Shown in pieces: positions 1 to 12,162 of a stretch of 64,000 nt of DNA; the stretch's first letter is position 1; each line of letters starts with the position of its first letter. A program made the translations under genes and the position numbers. This DNA comes from Carnegiea gigantea (Eukaryota; Streptophyta; Magnoliopsida; Caryophyllales; Cactaceae), in the NCBI GenBank assembly GCA_029747015.1, contig JAKOGI010000437.1, forward strand, positions 147,001 to 211,000, read 5' to 3'. The notes beneath the pieces were generated by a model. The model had not been told where the DNA came from. It made no database searches and saw only the letters and a list, made by a program, of their open reading frames with translations.

Positions 1-719
1 ATGACTGAGAGGACATGCTTTTAATCTATTTGTCAGCCTAAAGACAAAAAATACACCAAAACTTATCCTTATTTTACCGGAACTGGAAATCTGCTGGACC
101 AGTATTTCTATATACATCAACAGGTCCGGACACATCGTTGGGAAAATTCCCCCTTAAAGAGGGCAATATCAGAATGGAGAATAGTCATGGCTGAGATGAA
201 CCAAATCCACCAATGAAAATGGGGGAAAAAGAGCAATTTCTTTCACCTATCAACATTGGGAAGCTATTTATATAGGCTTGCTTATTTGTGCAACCAGGGT
301 ATATATAGAAAGGTCATTGGGGGCGAAGTAAGAACAAGCAGCAAGAGGACTGTAGCACCGGGCACTCCTAGTCTCCTAGTATCTTGAAGGCTGCTATTCC
401 ATGTGTTTTTTGCTTTAACTTGATCCATCTTGATCTCAACTCCCTATGTGTAAGTGAAGCAGATTGTTTTTTGACCCAAAAAAATATTCAAGATACAACA
501 TTAATATGCTGTAGAAGCCGCTTTAGGAGTTTCAAGTTCTTGGAATTGTCATCAAGGAGCAAGAATCTCCTCTGATAGGTATACCTTGTTTTGCTACAGA
601 AATGAGGAAAGTTCTAAATATTCATTGTCTGGTGTCTATGAGTCCATTGTCTGCCAACTTTTCATATTAGTGCCTTTGGTTAACTGTTATATTGATGATC
701 TGATATCTTATTAATGCAG
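1..719. other. No gene recognised; probable intron upstream of the acyltransferase exons
   Basis: I see no exon, RNA gene or delimited transposon here. The stretch ends in a good acceptor (ttaatgcag before 720), so at least its right part should be intron of the acyltransferase gene. The first half of that protein is not encoded here and must lie left of the window. Confidence 0.5.
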
Positions 720-2343
720 GGGCACAATGTTGTCTTGATGTCCAACCATCAAACTGAAGCAGATCCTGCAGTTATTGCATTACTTCTGGAGAAAACAAAC
801 CCACATATGGCAGAGAATATGGTGACATAAATACACTGTTTGTGACATATGTAATTGTACCCGTCCTTATAGTTTTGGATTTCAAATCTTACAGGGGAGA
901 AGTTTAACTTATCCTGCAGATTTATATAGCAGGTGATCGAGTTGTGTCTGATCCTTTATGCAAGCCCTTCAGCATGGGAAGGTGATTCCTTTGCTCATGT
1001 CGTAGCTTATGAATCTCTTCTGGCTTTGTATTTCAAGCCGTCATGGTTTCTTTCCTTTATTGTGACTTTCGCCTCAGGAATCTTTTGTGTGTGTATTCTA
1101 AGAAGCACATGTGTGATGTTCCCGAACTTGTTGACATGAAGAGAAGGGCAAATACGAGGAGTTTGAAGGAGATGGCGTTACTTTTGAGGTAGCTACCTAT
1201 CTTTGTTGGTGGATGCATTTTTAAGATTTAGAAGAGGGGGGGGGGGGGCTCAAATGTTTTGTGACTATAATATCTGCATGCAGACGTGGTTCACAAATAA
1301 TCTGGATTGCACCAAGTGGCGGAAGAGACCGTCCGGATCCTGCAACACATGAATGGCAGCCGGTATGCTGTGTCTACAATACCTTAAGAACTTTTTGCTT
1401 TTAATCGCAGCATCCAGTTGTGTAGAACTCAACTATGAGCTTGTAGAACTCAACTATGAGCTGTTCTCTTTGCTATCTCCTTGATTTCGTGAAGTATGCA
1501 CTTGATGTCTTAGCTCCAGGAGATCCACGTATTCAAGCTTGTTCCTATGAAAAATCCTCTGGTGTTGTCTTTGAGCCGAGTGTTCTTGTAAACTACTCTC
1601 AAAATCTGATATTTTCTTGTAACTCCCCCCCCGGTGCGTGGGCTAATTTTCCTTGTATGATACCAGATTCTGTCTTGTACCTTATAGTTCCGTGACTTAC
1701 CTTATGTTCTTATCTGGTGGCTTAAGTCACAAAAAAGTTTCTTTTCACATTTATTGTTTTACGCTTTTACTATTTTACTGTTTGCATGATACTGATGTTA
1801 GAGGTTCAGGCACCTTTTGATGTTGCTTCAGTGGATAATATGAGAAGGCTTGTCCAGCATGCTGGTGTGCCAGGGCATATTTACCCACTGGCAATCTTGT
1901 GCTATGACATTATGCCCCCTCCGCCACAGGTAATATTCTTGCTACTGCAACAAGCCCTTTTGGCTTTGTTATAATTAGTTTATGAGTCTTTCTTCTACCC
2001 TTTAATCAGGTTGAAAAGGAAATTGGGGAGAAACGGGTAATATCTTTCCATGGTGCTGGATTATCGATAGCACCTGAAATTAGTTACAGTGATATTGCTC
2101 TTGGTGGTGACGAGGAAGAGGTTAGCTGTAATTGGAATATTTGTTTTCCCATATTGGTCCACATAAGATGCTTGTATTGTAGGCTTCAGACTGGTTTTCC
2201 TCATGCAGGCCAAGTCAGTTTATGCAAAAGCGTTGTATGATTCTGTGAATGAGCAGTATAAAGTTCTCAAGGCTGCTGTACATGGCAAGCAAGGTCTAGG
2301 TGCATCAACGCCTACAATTTTGCTGTCACAGCCGTGGACCTAG
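720..2343 (+). CDS. ATS1: Plastid glycerol-3-phosphate acyltransferase (acyl-ACP type), last seven coding exons, 5' partial
   Basis: Seven exons with GT-AG introns read through in frame: 720-821, 920-981, 1078-1188, 1284-1362, 1810-1929, 2010-2120 and 2209-2343 (stop TAG 2341-2343), giving 239 residues. The product matches the C-terminal half of the soluble plastid enzyme that moves an acyl group from acyl-ACP to sn-1 of glycerol-3-phosphate, the first step of prokaryotic-pathway lipid synthesis. Exon 1 carries the H(X)4D catalytic motif as NHQTEAD. The third visible exon carries YSKKHM and the fourth SGGRDRPDP; in the squash enzyme structure the Lys-His and the two Arg of these motifs bind the substrate phosphate. 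The protein ends in SQPWT, like known family members. Roughly the first 220 residues (transit peptide and N-terminal helical domain) lie outside the window. Intron 4 holds a 21-bp tandem duplication (1421-1462) and intron 3 a G run. All splice sites and the frame are intact, so I take it as a live gene. Confidence 0.95.
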
Positions 2344-3716
2344 TTCATCCTCGATCTTCTATATTTTATTTTTGTTATTAGGTATTCCTTTTACTACTTT
2401 CACTTTTAAAAGTTATTATTATGATGACATGGAAGTTTGACATTCTCAATATGTTTTTATGTGTGCGTACATTGTTCAGGTTTCTAGGACATCTCTTCTT
2501 GTGTGTGGGTACTGGAGTCAAGGGGGTTAGCTTGCTGTTTCAAATTCCTGCTGCCGGAATGTAGAGATCTTTTTCTTTGTTTTTTTTTTGGGGGGGGGGG
2601 GGGGTGGAGCAGGATGTTGGGGGGTGTTTCTTTACAATTCTACAGGTAGGGATGGGATTCCATTCATTTGATCTCTCACCTCCCTGTCCTGAATGTCGTT
2701 TGATCAACTGTGATGGCTTTTCGACTTCACGACATTTGTTTCCCTTCTTGTTTTTGTGGGCATTGGGCAAAATGCGATTGCACGTCTGACGATTTTAGTA
2801 CTTCACAGGAAACTGATAGTCTCCAAGAAGTTTGCCAGCCCAGCAATCTGCAAATCAGGGATTTTGGGGCGCTCCAAAGCTCATGCAGGGTAGCATTTTG
2901 AATGGGTTTTTGAGGGAGAAGATGGCTACCACCATCCTGATTTGATCTTTTTTTGGATCCATTTTTTTTGGGAGTCTTGATTTTTTGTTTGATTCTTTTG
3001 ACCATACAAAAGAGAGGGCTTTTTAGGAGCTCCTCAAATGCTCATTGTACAGTAGAACTTTGTTGTTCCTGATTTTTTTCACGTACATTTTTGGCGGCCA
3101 ATGCAATACATGGCGTCCTGTTCAATATTGATTTTTGTCCTCCGGTTGTGGCTTCTCCAAATGTATGTTTTGGTGAATAGGCTGAGTGCTTTTCGAAGTC
3201 TGGGGTTTCTGATTGTGTAGACAGCATGTTTAGACAAATTGACATAAACTTGAGTTGTTGAGGCTTTAACCTAGCTATTAAGACCAAAATATTGGGTGTG
3301 CTAGGTACCTAGGTCTTTAGGTTCAAGTTGCCCTTTTGTCGATCATGTTGTATGGTTTCTTGTAATTCACATGGCGCCCTAGTGTTACGAGAACCAGATC
3401 AGGCGGCCAGTCCAACCAGAAGGTCCAGAACCAATAAAGGATTGGGTTTGGAGATACCCTTGAGCTTGTCCGTAATTTGAACGGGTCAAATTCCGGTCAA
3501 ATCGAAGAAATTGCCCAGTGAAACTAGCTGTTGCTCGGTTAAACTGAAGAAATTGCCCACTAAAACTAGGTGTCAAAACTTGAGAACCTGGGTATTCGGC
3601 TCATGAACGAGATCTGAATGTTGGCATCATGCCCCGCGTCACCGATGATACAGCAGTTTGATAGGTCTAGCAAGACTTGTCCAGGGCTACAACCAAAGGT
3701 TGTAATCATAGTGGTT
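2344..3716 (+). other. 3' flank of the acyltransferase gene; no gene seen
   Basis: This holds the 3' UTR and following intergenic DNA. A T run followed by about 15 G sits near 2580-2604. Short ORFs on both strands have no recognisable product. An AATAAA occurs at 3433-3438, too far from the stop to assign with confidence. The tandem array begins abruptly at about 3717. Confidence 0.5.
3484..3571 (+). repeat. Two-copy imperfect direct repeat, about 48 bp period
   Basis: The words gaagaaattgccca and aaactag recur after about 48 bp (around 3505 and 3553), each preceded by a ggtcaaat or ggttaaac word. It is a minor local duplication in the gene flank. Confidence 0.5.
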
Positions 3717-5305
3717 TTTTTATCCTTTAAAATGACAAACCGGTAGACATTGAGAGGGGGAGAGAGAAGATTGTTAGGTCCCATGATGTGAAAGGTCAAA
3801 AAGAAAGGGGTTAGATAGCAAGGCAATGTATTTTTACTAATGACTTTTGTGGAGATGAACTGTTGAGCCATGCTGAAAATCCTACGGATTGATCACTAGC
3901 TTTTGCGTATGTTTTTTCTTTTGTATTTTAGGTGTAATTGTCTATTTCATTTCTGGTGGTGTGCGCCTTGTGTTTTAATTTGGGCCTCTACAAGTATATA
4001 TATGAATTGCAATTAAATATGTAACATTTTTCTTTTTTATTTGGTAATTTGTTAAAGCGTCATAGTCTCTGCCGAATCATGCCAGCTTAATTCTGTTTAA
4101 ATGCAAATCGGGTCCATTGGTCTAACCTAGGTCCAAACGGTCTGACCAATTGACCGATTGACCCACATTTCCAACCGGATTGGTCTCCGAATTGAATCTC
4201 TTAACATTGCGACTCCCCATGAAAAAAACTTGATAATGGAGAAAGCGAACCTCAATCTCTAACTAAACAGGATGAGTGGTAGAGAGTTTTTATTATTCTT
4301 TAAAAACTTCGATAGAAAAATTTGAGTTTGTTAGATTTTGCCTCTGGAAAGACCATGCAACTAAGGGAGCAAGAACAAAATACCAAAAGGTCAGGAGCAA
4401 TCCAAAGAAGGTTAAAATAATTCTTTGCATCAATAAGGGAGGAATACAAAATCCTTTAAGGAGAAGATGGGTTTAGAAGCTAAAACAAAAGAATCAAGAA
4501 GTGTTTATGTTTTGAAGAAACGAGAACTATAGATCAAAGTAAGAGAATCTTTTAGAAAATACAAAGGTTAAACCTAAGGACAAAGGCCAGAAGGTTAAAG
4601 GAACTGAAGATACGTCAGGAGGTGTGGCAGTTGGGTGACATACATTTACGAGAGACTGACTAGTAGAACTATTAGATTTAGCTTTTTTTTTTTTTTTTTT
4701 AATATTGGGCCGAACTTAGTATATATGATCTTATTTTGAACTTATTTATGAAATATATATTATGAACTCATTTGTTAAAATTTTTAAACTTATTCTGGAT
4801 TTACTTGCTAATTACTAACTTATTCTAAACTGAACACACTCTTGCAAGAATTAAGTTGAAAAGATTAAACCGAACTTACTTGTGAACTTATTCTAAATTT
4901 ATTTGTTCAACATATTTTGAATCTAACTTATTCTACACAATATAAGCTCAAGAGAATAGGATCGAAGCTTTCCAAATGGTAGATTTGGCACTTGCAACTA
5001 ATAAATATTTGAAGGTCAGACCAAACTAATTGTATGATAGAGTGGTTTGTTATTTAATAATTTTTCTGGATTAGTTCTACCTCTGATGTTACATTTAACT
5101 ATCAATATCTTTGAACTAGCTATAAAACTTTTCTTTTTTGGGGTAAGAGTAAAACTACCTTTGCCTTAGCAATTCTGCATAAGAAAGATCAACAACATAT
5201 GATAGAATGTATTGTGGCCAATCAACATCAAGGGAGATGTAGGTCAAACGGTAGAGCGTTGGCTTAGCATGTGAGAGGTACCAAAATCGATACGCTGCAT
5301 CTCCA
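3717..5305 (+). repeat. Array unit 1 (left-truncated)
   Basis: It begins within the unit at the word before caaaccggtagacattgaga, so about 300 bp of a long unit is missing. It ends in tRNA-like copy 1. Confidence 0.85.
5233..5305 (+). tRNA. tRNA-Ala(AGC)-like copy 1, degenerate
   Basis: It has full length (73 nt) and loop TTAGCAT giving anticodon AGC. Acceptor base 3 is A, not G, the anticodon stem (TTGGC against GTGAG) has mismatches, and the T-stem is damaged. It is probably not functional. Confidence 0.6.
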
Positions 5306-6919
5306 CTTCCTAGTACTTTTTAAAAGTGTTCATTGTTGCATGGCTTCTTGACTTTATTGTTATGTGCATGACATTGACTATATGCTAGCTCAATGTATTG
5401 TAAAATTTGAAACTATTTAATCTATATTTTTTATGGTTCATTTTCAGGAAATAAATAGGATAATTTTGAGTCAATTCAAGTGGTGTTAGATAAATTCTAC
5501 ATGAAATTATAGTATGTACATACTATATTAATTAATTAATCTATATATACTACGCGTTGTCTTTAGAAAAATGGTTTTTCATCCTTTCTTTAAAATCAGA
5601 AAATGGTAGACATTGAAGGGGGGGGGGGGGGAGAGATTTTTCAAGTCCCCAGGTTTGAAAGGTCGAAGAGAAAGGGGTTAGACAGCAAGGCAACTAGGGT
5701 CTGTACTTTTAGTAATGACTTTGGTGGAGATGGGTTGTTGAGTCATGCTGAGAATTCTAGGGATTAACCACTAGCTTTTGTGTGCGTTTTTTCTTTTGTA
5801 TTTTTGGTGTAATTGTTTATTTCATATTTGGTAGTGTGGGCCTTGTGTTTTAGTTTGGGCCTCTACAAATGTACACATGAATTGCAATTAAAAATGTATC
5901 ATTTTTCTTTTTTTATTCTATAATTTGTTAATGCGTAATAGTCTCTACTGAGTCATGCCAATTTAATCCCATTTAAATGCAAACCGGGTCAATTGGGCTA
6001 ACCTAGGTCCAAATGGTCTGACTAATTGACCAACACCTCCAACCGGATCGACCTCTGGATCGATTCTCTTGACATTGCAAGCCCTTATGAAAAAAGCTTG
6101 ATAATGGAGAAAGGGAACTCCAATCTCTACTTAAATAGGATGAGAGGTAGCGAGTTTTTACTATTCACTGAAAACTTCGATAGAAAAATTTGAATTTGTT
6201 AGATTTTGGCTCTGGAAAGACCACACAGCTGAGAGAACAAGATATCAAAAGGCCAGGAACAATCAAAAGAAGGTTAAAATAATTCTTTGCATCAATGAGG
6301 GAGGAATACAAAATCCTTTAAGGAGAAGATGGGTTCAGAAGCCAAAACAAAAGAATCAAGAAGTGTTTATGTGTGGAAGAAACGATAACTAAAGATCTAA
6401 GTAAGAGAATCTTTCATAAAACACAAAGGTTAAATCTGAGTATAAATGCCAGAAAGTAAAAGGAATCGAAGATACCTTAAGAGCTATGGGAGTTGGGTAA
6501 CATACATTTTCGAAAGAGTGACTAGAAGTACTATGAGATTTTAGCTTTTTCTTTTTTAACTGAATTTATCTTGGGCTGAACTTTGTATGCATGAGCGTAT
6601 TTTGAACTTATTTATGAAATATATAGTATGAACTTGTTGTTAAAAATTCTAAACTTATTTTGGATTTATTTGCCGATTATAAACTTATTCTGAACTGAAC
6701 ATACTCTTGTAAGAATTAAGTTGAAAAGAATAAGGCTTTTAAACCGAACTTACTTGTGAGCTTACTCTAAATTTATTTCTTCAACATATTTTGAATCGAG
6801 CTTATTTTATGCAAAATAAGCTCAGGAGAAGAGGATCGAAGCTTACCAAAATGGTAGATTTGGCGCTTACAACTAATAAATATTTGAAGGTTAGACCAAA
6901 CTAGTTGTATGATAGAGAG

Positions 6920-8610
6920 TGTTGAATTTAGGAGTACTTACCCACAAGAGGGGGGTGAATTGTGGTGTTCGATTTTCGCGTACTTACTGACAAACACCCT
7001 CCTGATTGCAGAGGTTGTTCTTGAATTACAAATAACCTTCTGACTTGTTTGCACCAGATGTTTTCAATTTGCTCAAAGGCGAAAATCAACAAGATAAATG
7101 CGGAAATAAAGCACACACAATTTTTCCATGGAAAACACCTCTAGCCCAACTGAGGTGTGAAAAACCACGACCTACCTCGTATAGGATTTAACCACTTTCA
7201 CTAACGGGCTTCACACGTTACAAATGTAACACACCTTGTTACAACTTGCAACCACGTAACCTTCTTTTCTAAGAAAGGTTACACCACGTCCAAATCTCAC
7301 CAGATTGGACACGTCCAAAGTCCACACGACTGAGGACCACTCACTCACTTTTCTGATCCAAGATCAGGGTTACAAAACACCTTACGGGGGTGCTTCTGAT
7401 TTAAGCAGATGTAAGGTACAATGAGGTCCTAGTATGCCAATATCTTGAAAGCTCAGCTTAAACACAACTTGTCTCGGTTTTTCTTTTCTCAAGAGTAGCT
7501 CGAAAAATTCTTCTCACTAGAAAAATCACTTTTGCATTTCTCCCTTTTTGCGTATGTTGTGTATGTTTCTCATTTTTTCTTCTATATTGAACGGGAGTGA
7601 AATATTGAGTTTTTAAACAAAAAATCCAACGGTCAAAACAAGGAGAAGTGATAAAATCAGCTATGTTTAGCAAAGAGAGATTTTTGCTTAGCACAGAGAA
7701 TTCCAACGGCTAAAAGATCCAATGAGGATAGAGTTTCCCAATATTGTAGGGATTTGATTTTGGAGGATAAAAGACTATCTTTTCCCCTTAAAAATAGCCG
7801 TGAAATACCTGGAAAAGAATCTCAGCTTGAATTTTGAATTAATCACTTTCCAAAGGATAAGAGAGAAATATTTTCGGTTTTGGTAAATATTTTCCAAAAT
7901 CAGTTTTGCAAATCTCCCAAGTGATTTTCATATCAAAAGATTTCCTACAGCTTAAATTGCTGTCTTGGAATTTTATCAAAATATATTAGAGCTTTTGGCC
8001 AACCAAAATAAGTTTTCCAAAGTGACCGGGTTTGGCCGTTGCAGTTCAGAAACACCCTAGGTACCCTGTTTACAGGGTTGTTCAAACTTGGTGTTCTGAA
8101 GCAAATAGCGCAACCAATTCAAGAGTGGTTAGTTAGAGACTTTTCAAGATTGGCATATTAACAAGAGTCTAAAAAATAAAACCTAAATTACCCAAGACAT
8201 CTTGTTGTAGATCCAGTCATCTTGTTCAAGACGAATACGCTGCCCCAACCACCTAGACCAACCTGTTTGCCAGGTTGTTCTTGTATTGCTTGAGTTTAGA
8301 AAGGCCTGTTTGCTGGATTGTCCTTGAAGCACCTAACCTGTTTGCCAGGTTGTTCTTGTATTGCTTGAGTTCAGGAACTGATCTTAACACACAATCAACT
8401 CATCGAGGTGGTGTTCTTGACTTGAGCGTGAGTCATCAAGGTATGAGACCTGTTCTTAAGACTTATTCTCAACATTCATCAAATAAGTTAAGACGCATAT
8501 TGAAAATAACAGTGTATGCCTGTTTGGAGAACTTTGTTTGGAGCAACATTACTTAAGAGCATTTTACACTTGGGTTAGTTGTCATCAAAACTGAATATAC
8601 TAATTCAACA
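6920..8610 (-). repeat. 3' LTR of the Sirevirus-like element
   Basis: The 1,691-bp copy nearly matches 16493-18182. It contains a triplicated segment of about 40 bp (8259-8373) built on the inverted repeat AACCTG..CAGGTT, and a related CCCTGtttaCAGGG palindrome near 8065. Confidence 0.93.
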
Positions 8611-8624
8611 ATTTCTCTCTTTTT
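8611..8624 (-). promoter_or_regulatory. Polypurine tract next to the 3' LTR
   Basis: On the minus strand it reads AAAAAGAGAGAAAT directly before TGTTGAATT, preceded by catcatc. It primes plus-strand DNA synthesis. A second purine tract (AAAAGGGGGAAG, 8768-8779 on + coordinates) lies inside; repeated tracts are typical of Sireviruses. Confidence 0.8.
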
Positions 8625-8848
8625 GATGATGACAAACCAAGTGTTCATATTAAAAAAATTGAATGCTGATAGGGATCCACGTAGGTACAAGGAGTTAGAG
8701 GTCAACCCACCCTATCGAGTCAAGGTCAGGCTCATTCGTCATACTTTGTGAATACGTTACACTATTCTTCCCCCTTTTGGCATCATTAAAAAGCAAGAAC
8801 AACAGGACGGTTGCAAGAAAAGCATATAAAGCATTGCAAATAGATATT

Positions 8849-10807
8849 TCATTGCAAAGAAAAGTAGTACAATGCCAAAACAACAAAACTAAGAGAGGAG
8901 GAGGAGGAGACTAGAGACCAGCCTAGACAATCAGGGAGCAGGGGGTGGTTTCGTTTGCAGAGGAGGAATGCTGGGGGCAAGGGTGGAGAGAAGGGCAAGC
9001 AAATCTTCATGGCGTTTGGCGGAGAGGCGTGTTCCTCAGCAAGAGCAGCCTTGACGGCGGAGAGCTCATCCTTGAGGCGAGCATTATCCTCAAGAACAGC
9101 CTCAACCTTGATGGAAGGTTGCCCAGAAACAGGTGGTCGAGGTGGTCGACGACCCTGTTTGGAGACTGACCCTTCGCCAACCTCATAGCCACACCCTAGC
9201 AGGGTGTCAATCCCAATCTCATCAATGATTTGGGCCGCCACTCTCCGTGTGAGCGCTATCCCAAAGTGCTCAAACACCCTTGTCAGCAGAAACCCATAGC
9301 CAAGATCATGGGCTCGGGTGGTGTTCGCAATTCGCCCTATGTGGCGAATCATGATTGTAGGGAGGTTTATTGGTTCCTCCCGATCCAGTAGGTCCACCAG
9401 ACATTGATCGAGGGCATCTGCTGAGTTTCGCCCTTGACCTCGCGGAATTATGTTCTTGATGGTGAACATAAACAGTAGTTGGTGCAGGGAGGTCATTTCA
9501 CCCTTCTTAACCGAGAGGGGTGTTCTCAGGCCCTGTTTCTGACTGAGACGTTGGGACACCTCTAGGAGCCTGGCTGTTGCCAGGGCAGTCTTGTCTTCCC
9601 TCACATACACAACAAAGCCTTGTGAGGGCACTCTCAATATTTTCCCAAGTGTGGGCGCATCAACCTTAATGCCTTGCCCATTCACAAAACTGGTCACCAT
9701 CCCTTTGGTGACACTGCAGTTGGCGTAAAACTCGGCCAACTCAGGCACAGAACACCCCAACTGGGTGTTTGCAAACAAGTCGAGCCAGCCTTGGACGCGC
9801 AACTTGTTCAGGAACACCTCCAGACCGTGTTCCTCGAAAAAACGTACATTCACTACCTTCCCCCTGACGACATTGCGCTTAAGCAATTGCGCATGCTTGT
9901 CAGACATAGGAGAGGGAGTGGACTTCTTTGGGCGTTTGGGAGGAGGAACAGAGGTGGTAGCGTCTAGTAGGGGAGCTGTTCTGGGCTTTCTTTTGAGGGG
10001 TGAGTTTGCAGGAGATGGCTTCACAGCAGGTTTAGAGGTTGATTTTTGAGGGGCTTGATCTTCAGAGGACTCGGAGAACACCGGTGTCCCCTGTTTGAAA
10101 GAGGTGTTCTCAGAGTCAGAACTCGAGAACCCCTCGGTAGAAGAAGAGGAAATCTCCTCGATGATTGGAGCAGAGGGTTTGGAGATACGGGGAGCGGATT
10201 GAAAAGCTATTCTTGCAGATTTGCGAGAAGGCTTGGAGGATTTTGGAGAAGAGGGAGTTTGAGAGGGCTGAGACCTTGGTTGTGGCCTTGTTCTTGGCAT
10301 TCTGCTGCGCCTAGCCACTATTTTCACCCTTTTCCTTTTCTCTCCGGTTTGAGCAACCGGAGTAGGGAGTTCAGCCTCAGGGAGAGAATCCTCCTCCTGA
10401 CTCTCCTCTGATGTCTCATACGAATTCCCTCAGAAATCGACATTCAGATCCTCCACACACACAGCGTCAAAAGAGTCTTTCCCTGTTTCTGGCACTGTTT
10501 CAGGAAACAGCCCAAAAGAACAGGGTTCAAAATTATCACTAAACCCTTCAGGAGTTTCCAAGATTTTGTCTTGAGGCCCCGATGGTGCACCCTCCGACTC
10601 TACTTTAATGGGACATGCAACTGACCCCACAAGAAACACCAATTCCCTTCCACAATTGAAGGGAATATCGTCCATCCCTATCCCGACTGACTTTAGGAAC
10701 AAGCTTTTCAGAAATCTGAAAGGCTTGTACAGGATTGGGCGAGGGGGAGCAGGGATTGAGGACGCAAGAACCAGGGCTTTTGAGTGAGAGGTGTTGTTAG
10801 AAGCCAT
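8849..10807 (-). pseudogene. Extra ORF after pol: putative plant transposon protein domain, one internal stop
   Basis: One frame of about 652 codons runs from ATG at 10807 to a stop at 8849, broken only by TGA at 10430-10432. The parts are 125 and at most 492 residues (10430-10807 and 8849-10327). The N-terminal third is Ser/Pro/Lys-rich and low in complexity. About residues 150-390 of the second part resemble the conserved domain named putative plant transposon protein (PF20167 type), found in ORFs carried by plant retroelements. A short coiled coil (VLEDNARLKDELSAVKAAL) follows, and the last 20 or so residues are hydrophobic. In SIRE1 an ORF at this place is called envelope-like; I see no signal peptide here and make no claim of envelope function. 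It is probably expressed by splicing or readthrough. Confidence 0.7.
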
Positions 10808-11340
10808 TGTTGTTAGAGGAGAGAGATTAGGGTTTAGGGCTTTTGAGAAGGTTATTTGCAGGGTTTGCTTTTGAGCGAGATGAAGTCAGATGAAAAGACG
10901 AACTGAGAACAGGGCATTTAAAGAGAGAGAGAGCACCCAAAATCTTTTAACGATCTTTAGGTTTGCAACGGGTGAGAACATTAAAGGCGTGTGCCTTGGT
11001 AAGGAGGGAGGTTTAAAGAAAACACATTCCCATATGCATCGAACAACCAAGGGACGTACCTGTTCTTTCCGTTCGATCAAGATACCTGCCTGTTCTTCGC
11101 CGTTTGATCTTGATTTGACTCATTGGTACTAGGGGTGGCAGAGCTGCTCCAGTGATCCTTAGTACATCCCCTTATGCTACACTCTTTGTATAAATTAAAA
11201 GAAAACGCACGCAATTCGAGTGTATGCACTCATTGTACATAAATCACATCAGTTGCTAATAAGATTTGCAAACAAGGGGAGAGAACAGGGTGTAGAGGTT
11301 GTTTTTACCAAACCTAGTTCATGTCTTGGAAACAAGTATC
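10808..11340 (-). other. Spacer between pol and the extra ORF
   Basis: This is non-coding element sequence of about 530 bp. Near 11055-11120 the phrase cctgttctt(t/c)..cg(t/c)tcgatcaagat is duplicated in altered and partly inverted form. No ORF of note; it could hold the splice acceptor or promoter for the extra ORF. Confidence 0.5.
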
Positions 11341-12162
11341 TCAGGGTGTTCTTACCAACCCTAGTTCCAGTCTATTTCTCTCAAATTGATCTCTAGCTAG
11401 TGCCTTAGTGAATATATCAGCAATTTGATTTTCCGTTGTGCAAAAATTCATAGAAATTAAACCCTTTTCAACATTATCTCTCAAGAAATGATGTCGAATG
11501 TCAATATGCTTTGTTCTTTTATGTTGACATGGATTTTTGGCAATGTTAATTGCACTTGTGTTATCACAAAAAATAGGAATACATCCAGTGTCAACACAAA
11601 AGTCCTTAAGCTGTTGTCTTATCCACAACAGTTGAGCACAACATGAAGCTGCTGCAACATATTCAGCTTCTGCTGTGGACATGGCAACTGAATGTTGCTT
11701 CTTGGTAGCCCAAGATACCAAACAAGATCCAAGAAAGTGAGCCATACCTGAGGTACTCTTTCTATCAACTAGGAATCCAGCATAGTCAGCGTCAGCATAT
11801 CCAACAAGATCAAAATTGCAACCTCTAGGATACCATAAAGCTAAATTGGGTGTATGCTTCAAATATCTTAGTATCCGTTTAACAGTCTTAAGATGAGTTT
11901 CCTTAGGATTAGATTGAAAACGGGCACATAAACCAACACTAAAAACAATATCCGGTCTACTAGCGGTTAGGTATAGGAGTGACCCAATCATGCCCCTATA
12001 GAGTTTCTCCTCAACTGAGGGACTCTCATGATCCATAACCAACTTGGTTGAAGGAGAAATAGGAGTGTCTATGGATTTGGCTAACTCCATTCCAAAACGC
12101 TTAAGTAGCTCCTTGATATACTTTTGTTGATGGATCATGGTGCCGTTTGGAGTTTGCTTGAT
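11341..12162 (-). pseudogene. pol, last part: end of RT and RNase H
   Basis: Reads in the same frame as the RT part after the stop at 12163-12165. It shows the RT thumb/connection (KRILRYLKHTPN) and the RNase H domain with DADYAGFLVDRKSTSG, the STAEAEYVAAASC motif with its catalytic acidic residue and the usual DNTSAI, then the conserved tail IADIFTKAL. It ends in TGA at 11341-11343. The segment itself is open; only upstream lesions disable it. Confidence 0.9.

Noticed and set aside
384..575. 63-codon ORF before the acyltransferase exons as an upstream exon
   Set aside because: It has no similarity to the acyltransferase N-terminal half and no fitting splice sites.
6928..7116. Short ORFs duplicated at 6928-7116 and 16501-16689
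   Set aside because: They are the same stretch of the two LTRs; non-coding.
8945..10411. Plus-strand ORFs opposite the extra ORF
   Set aside because: They are shadows in a GC-richer coding stretch; only the minus frame shows domain structure and a continuous reading frame.
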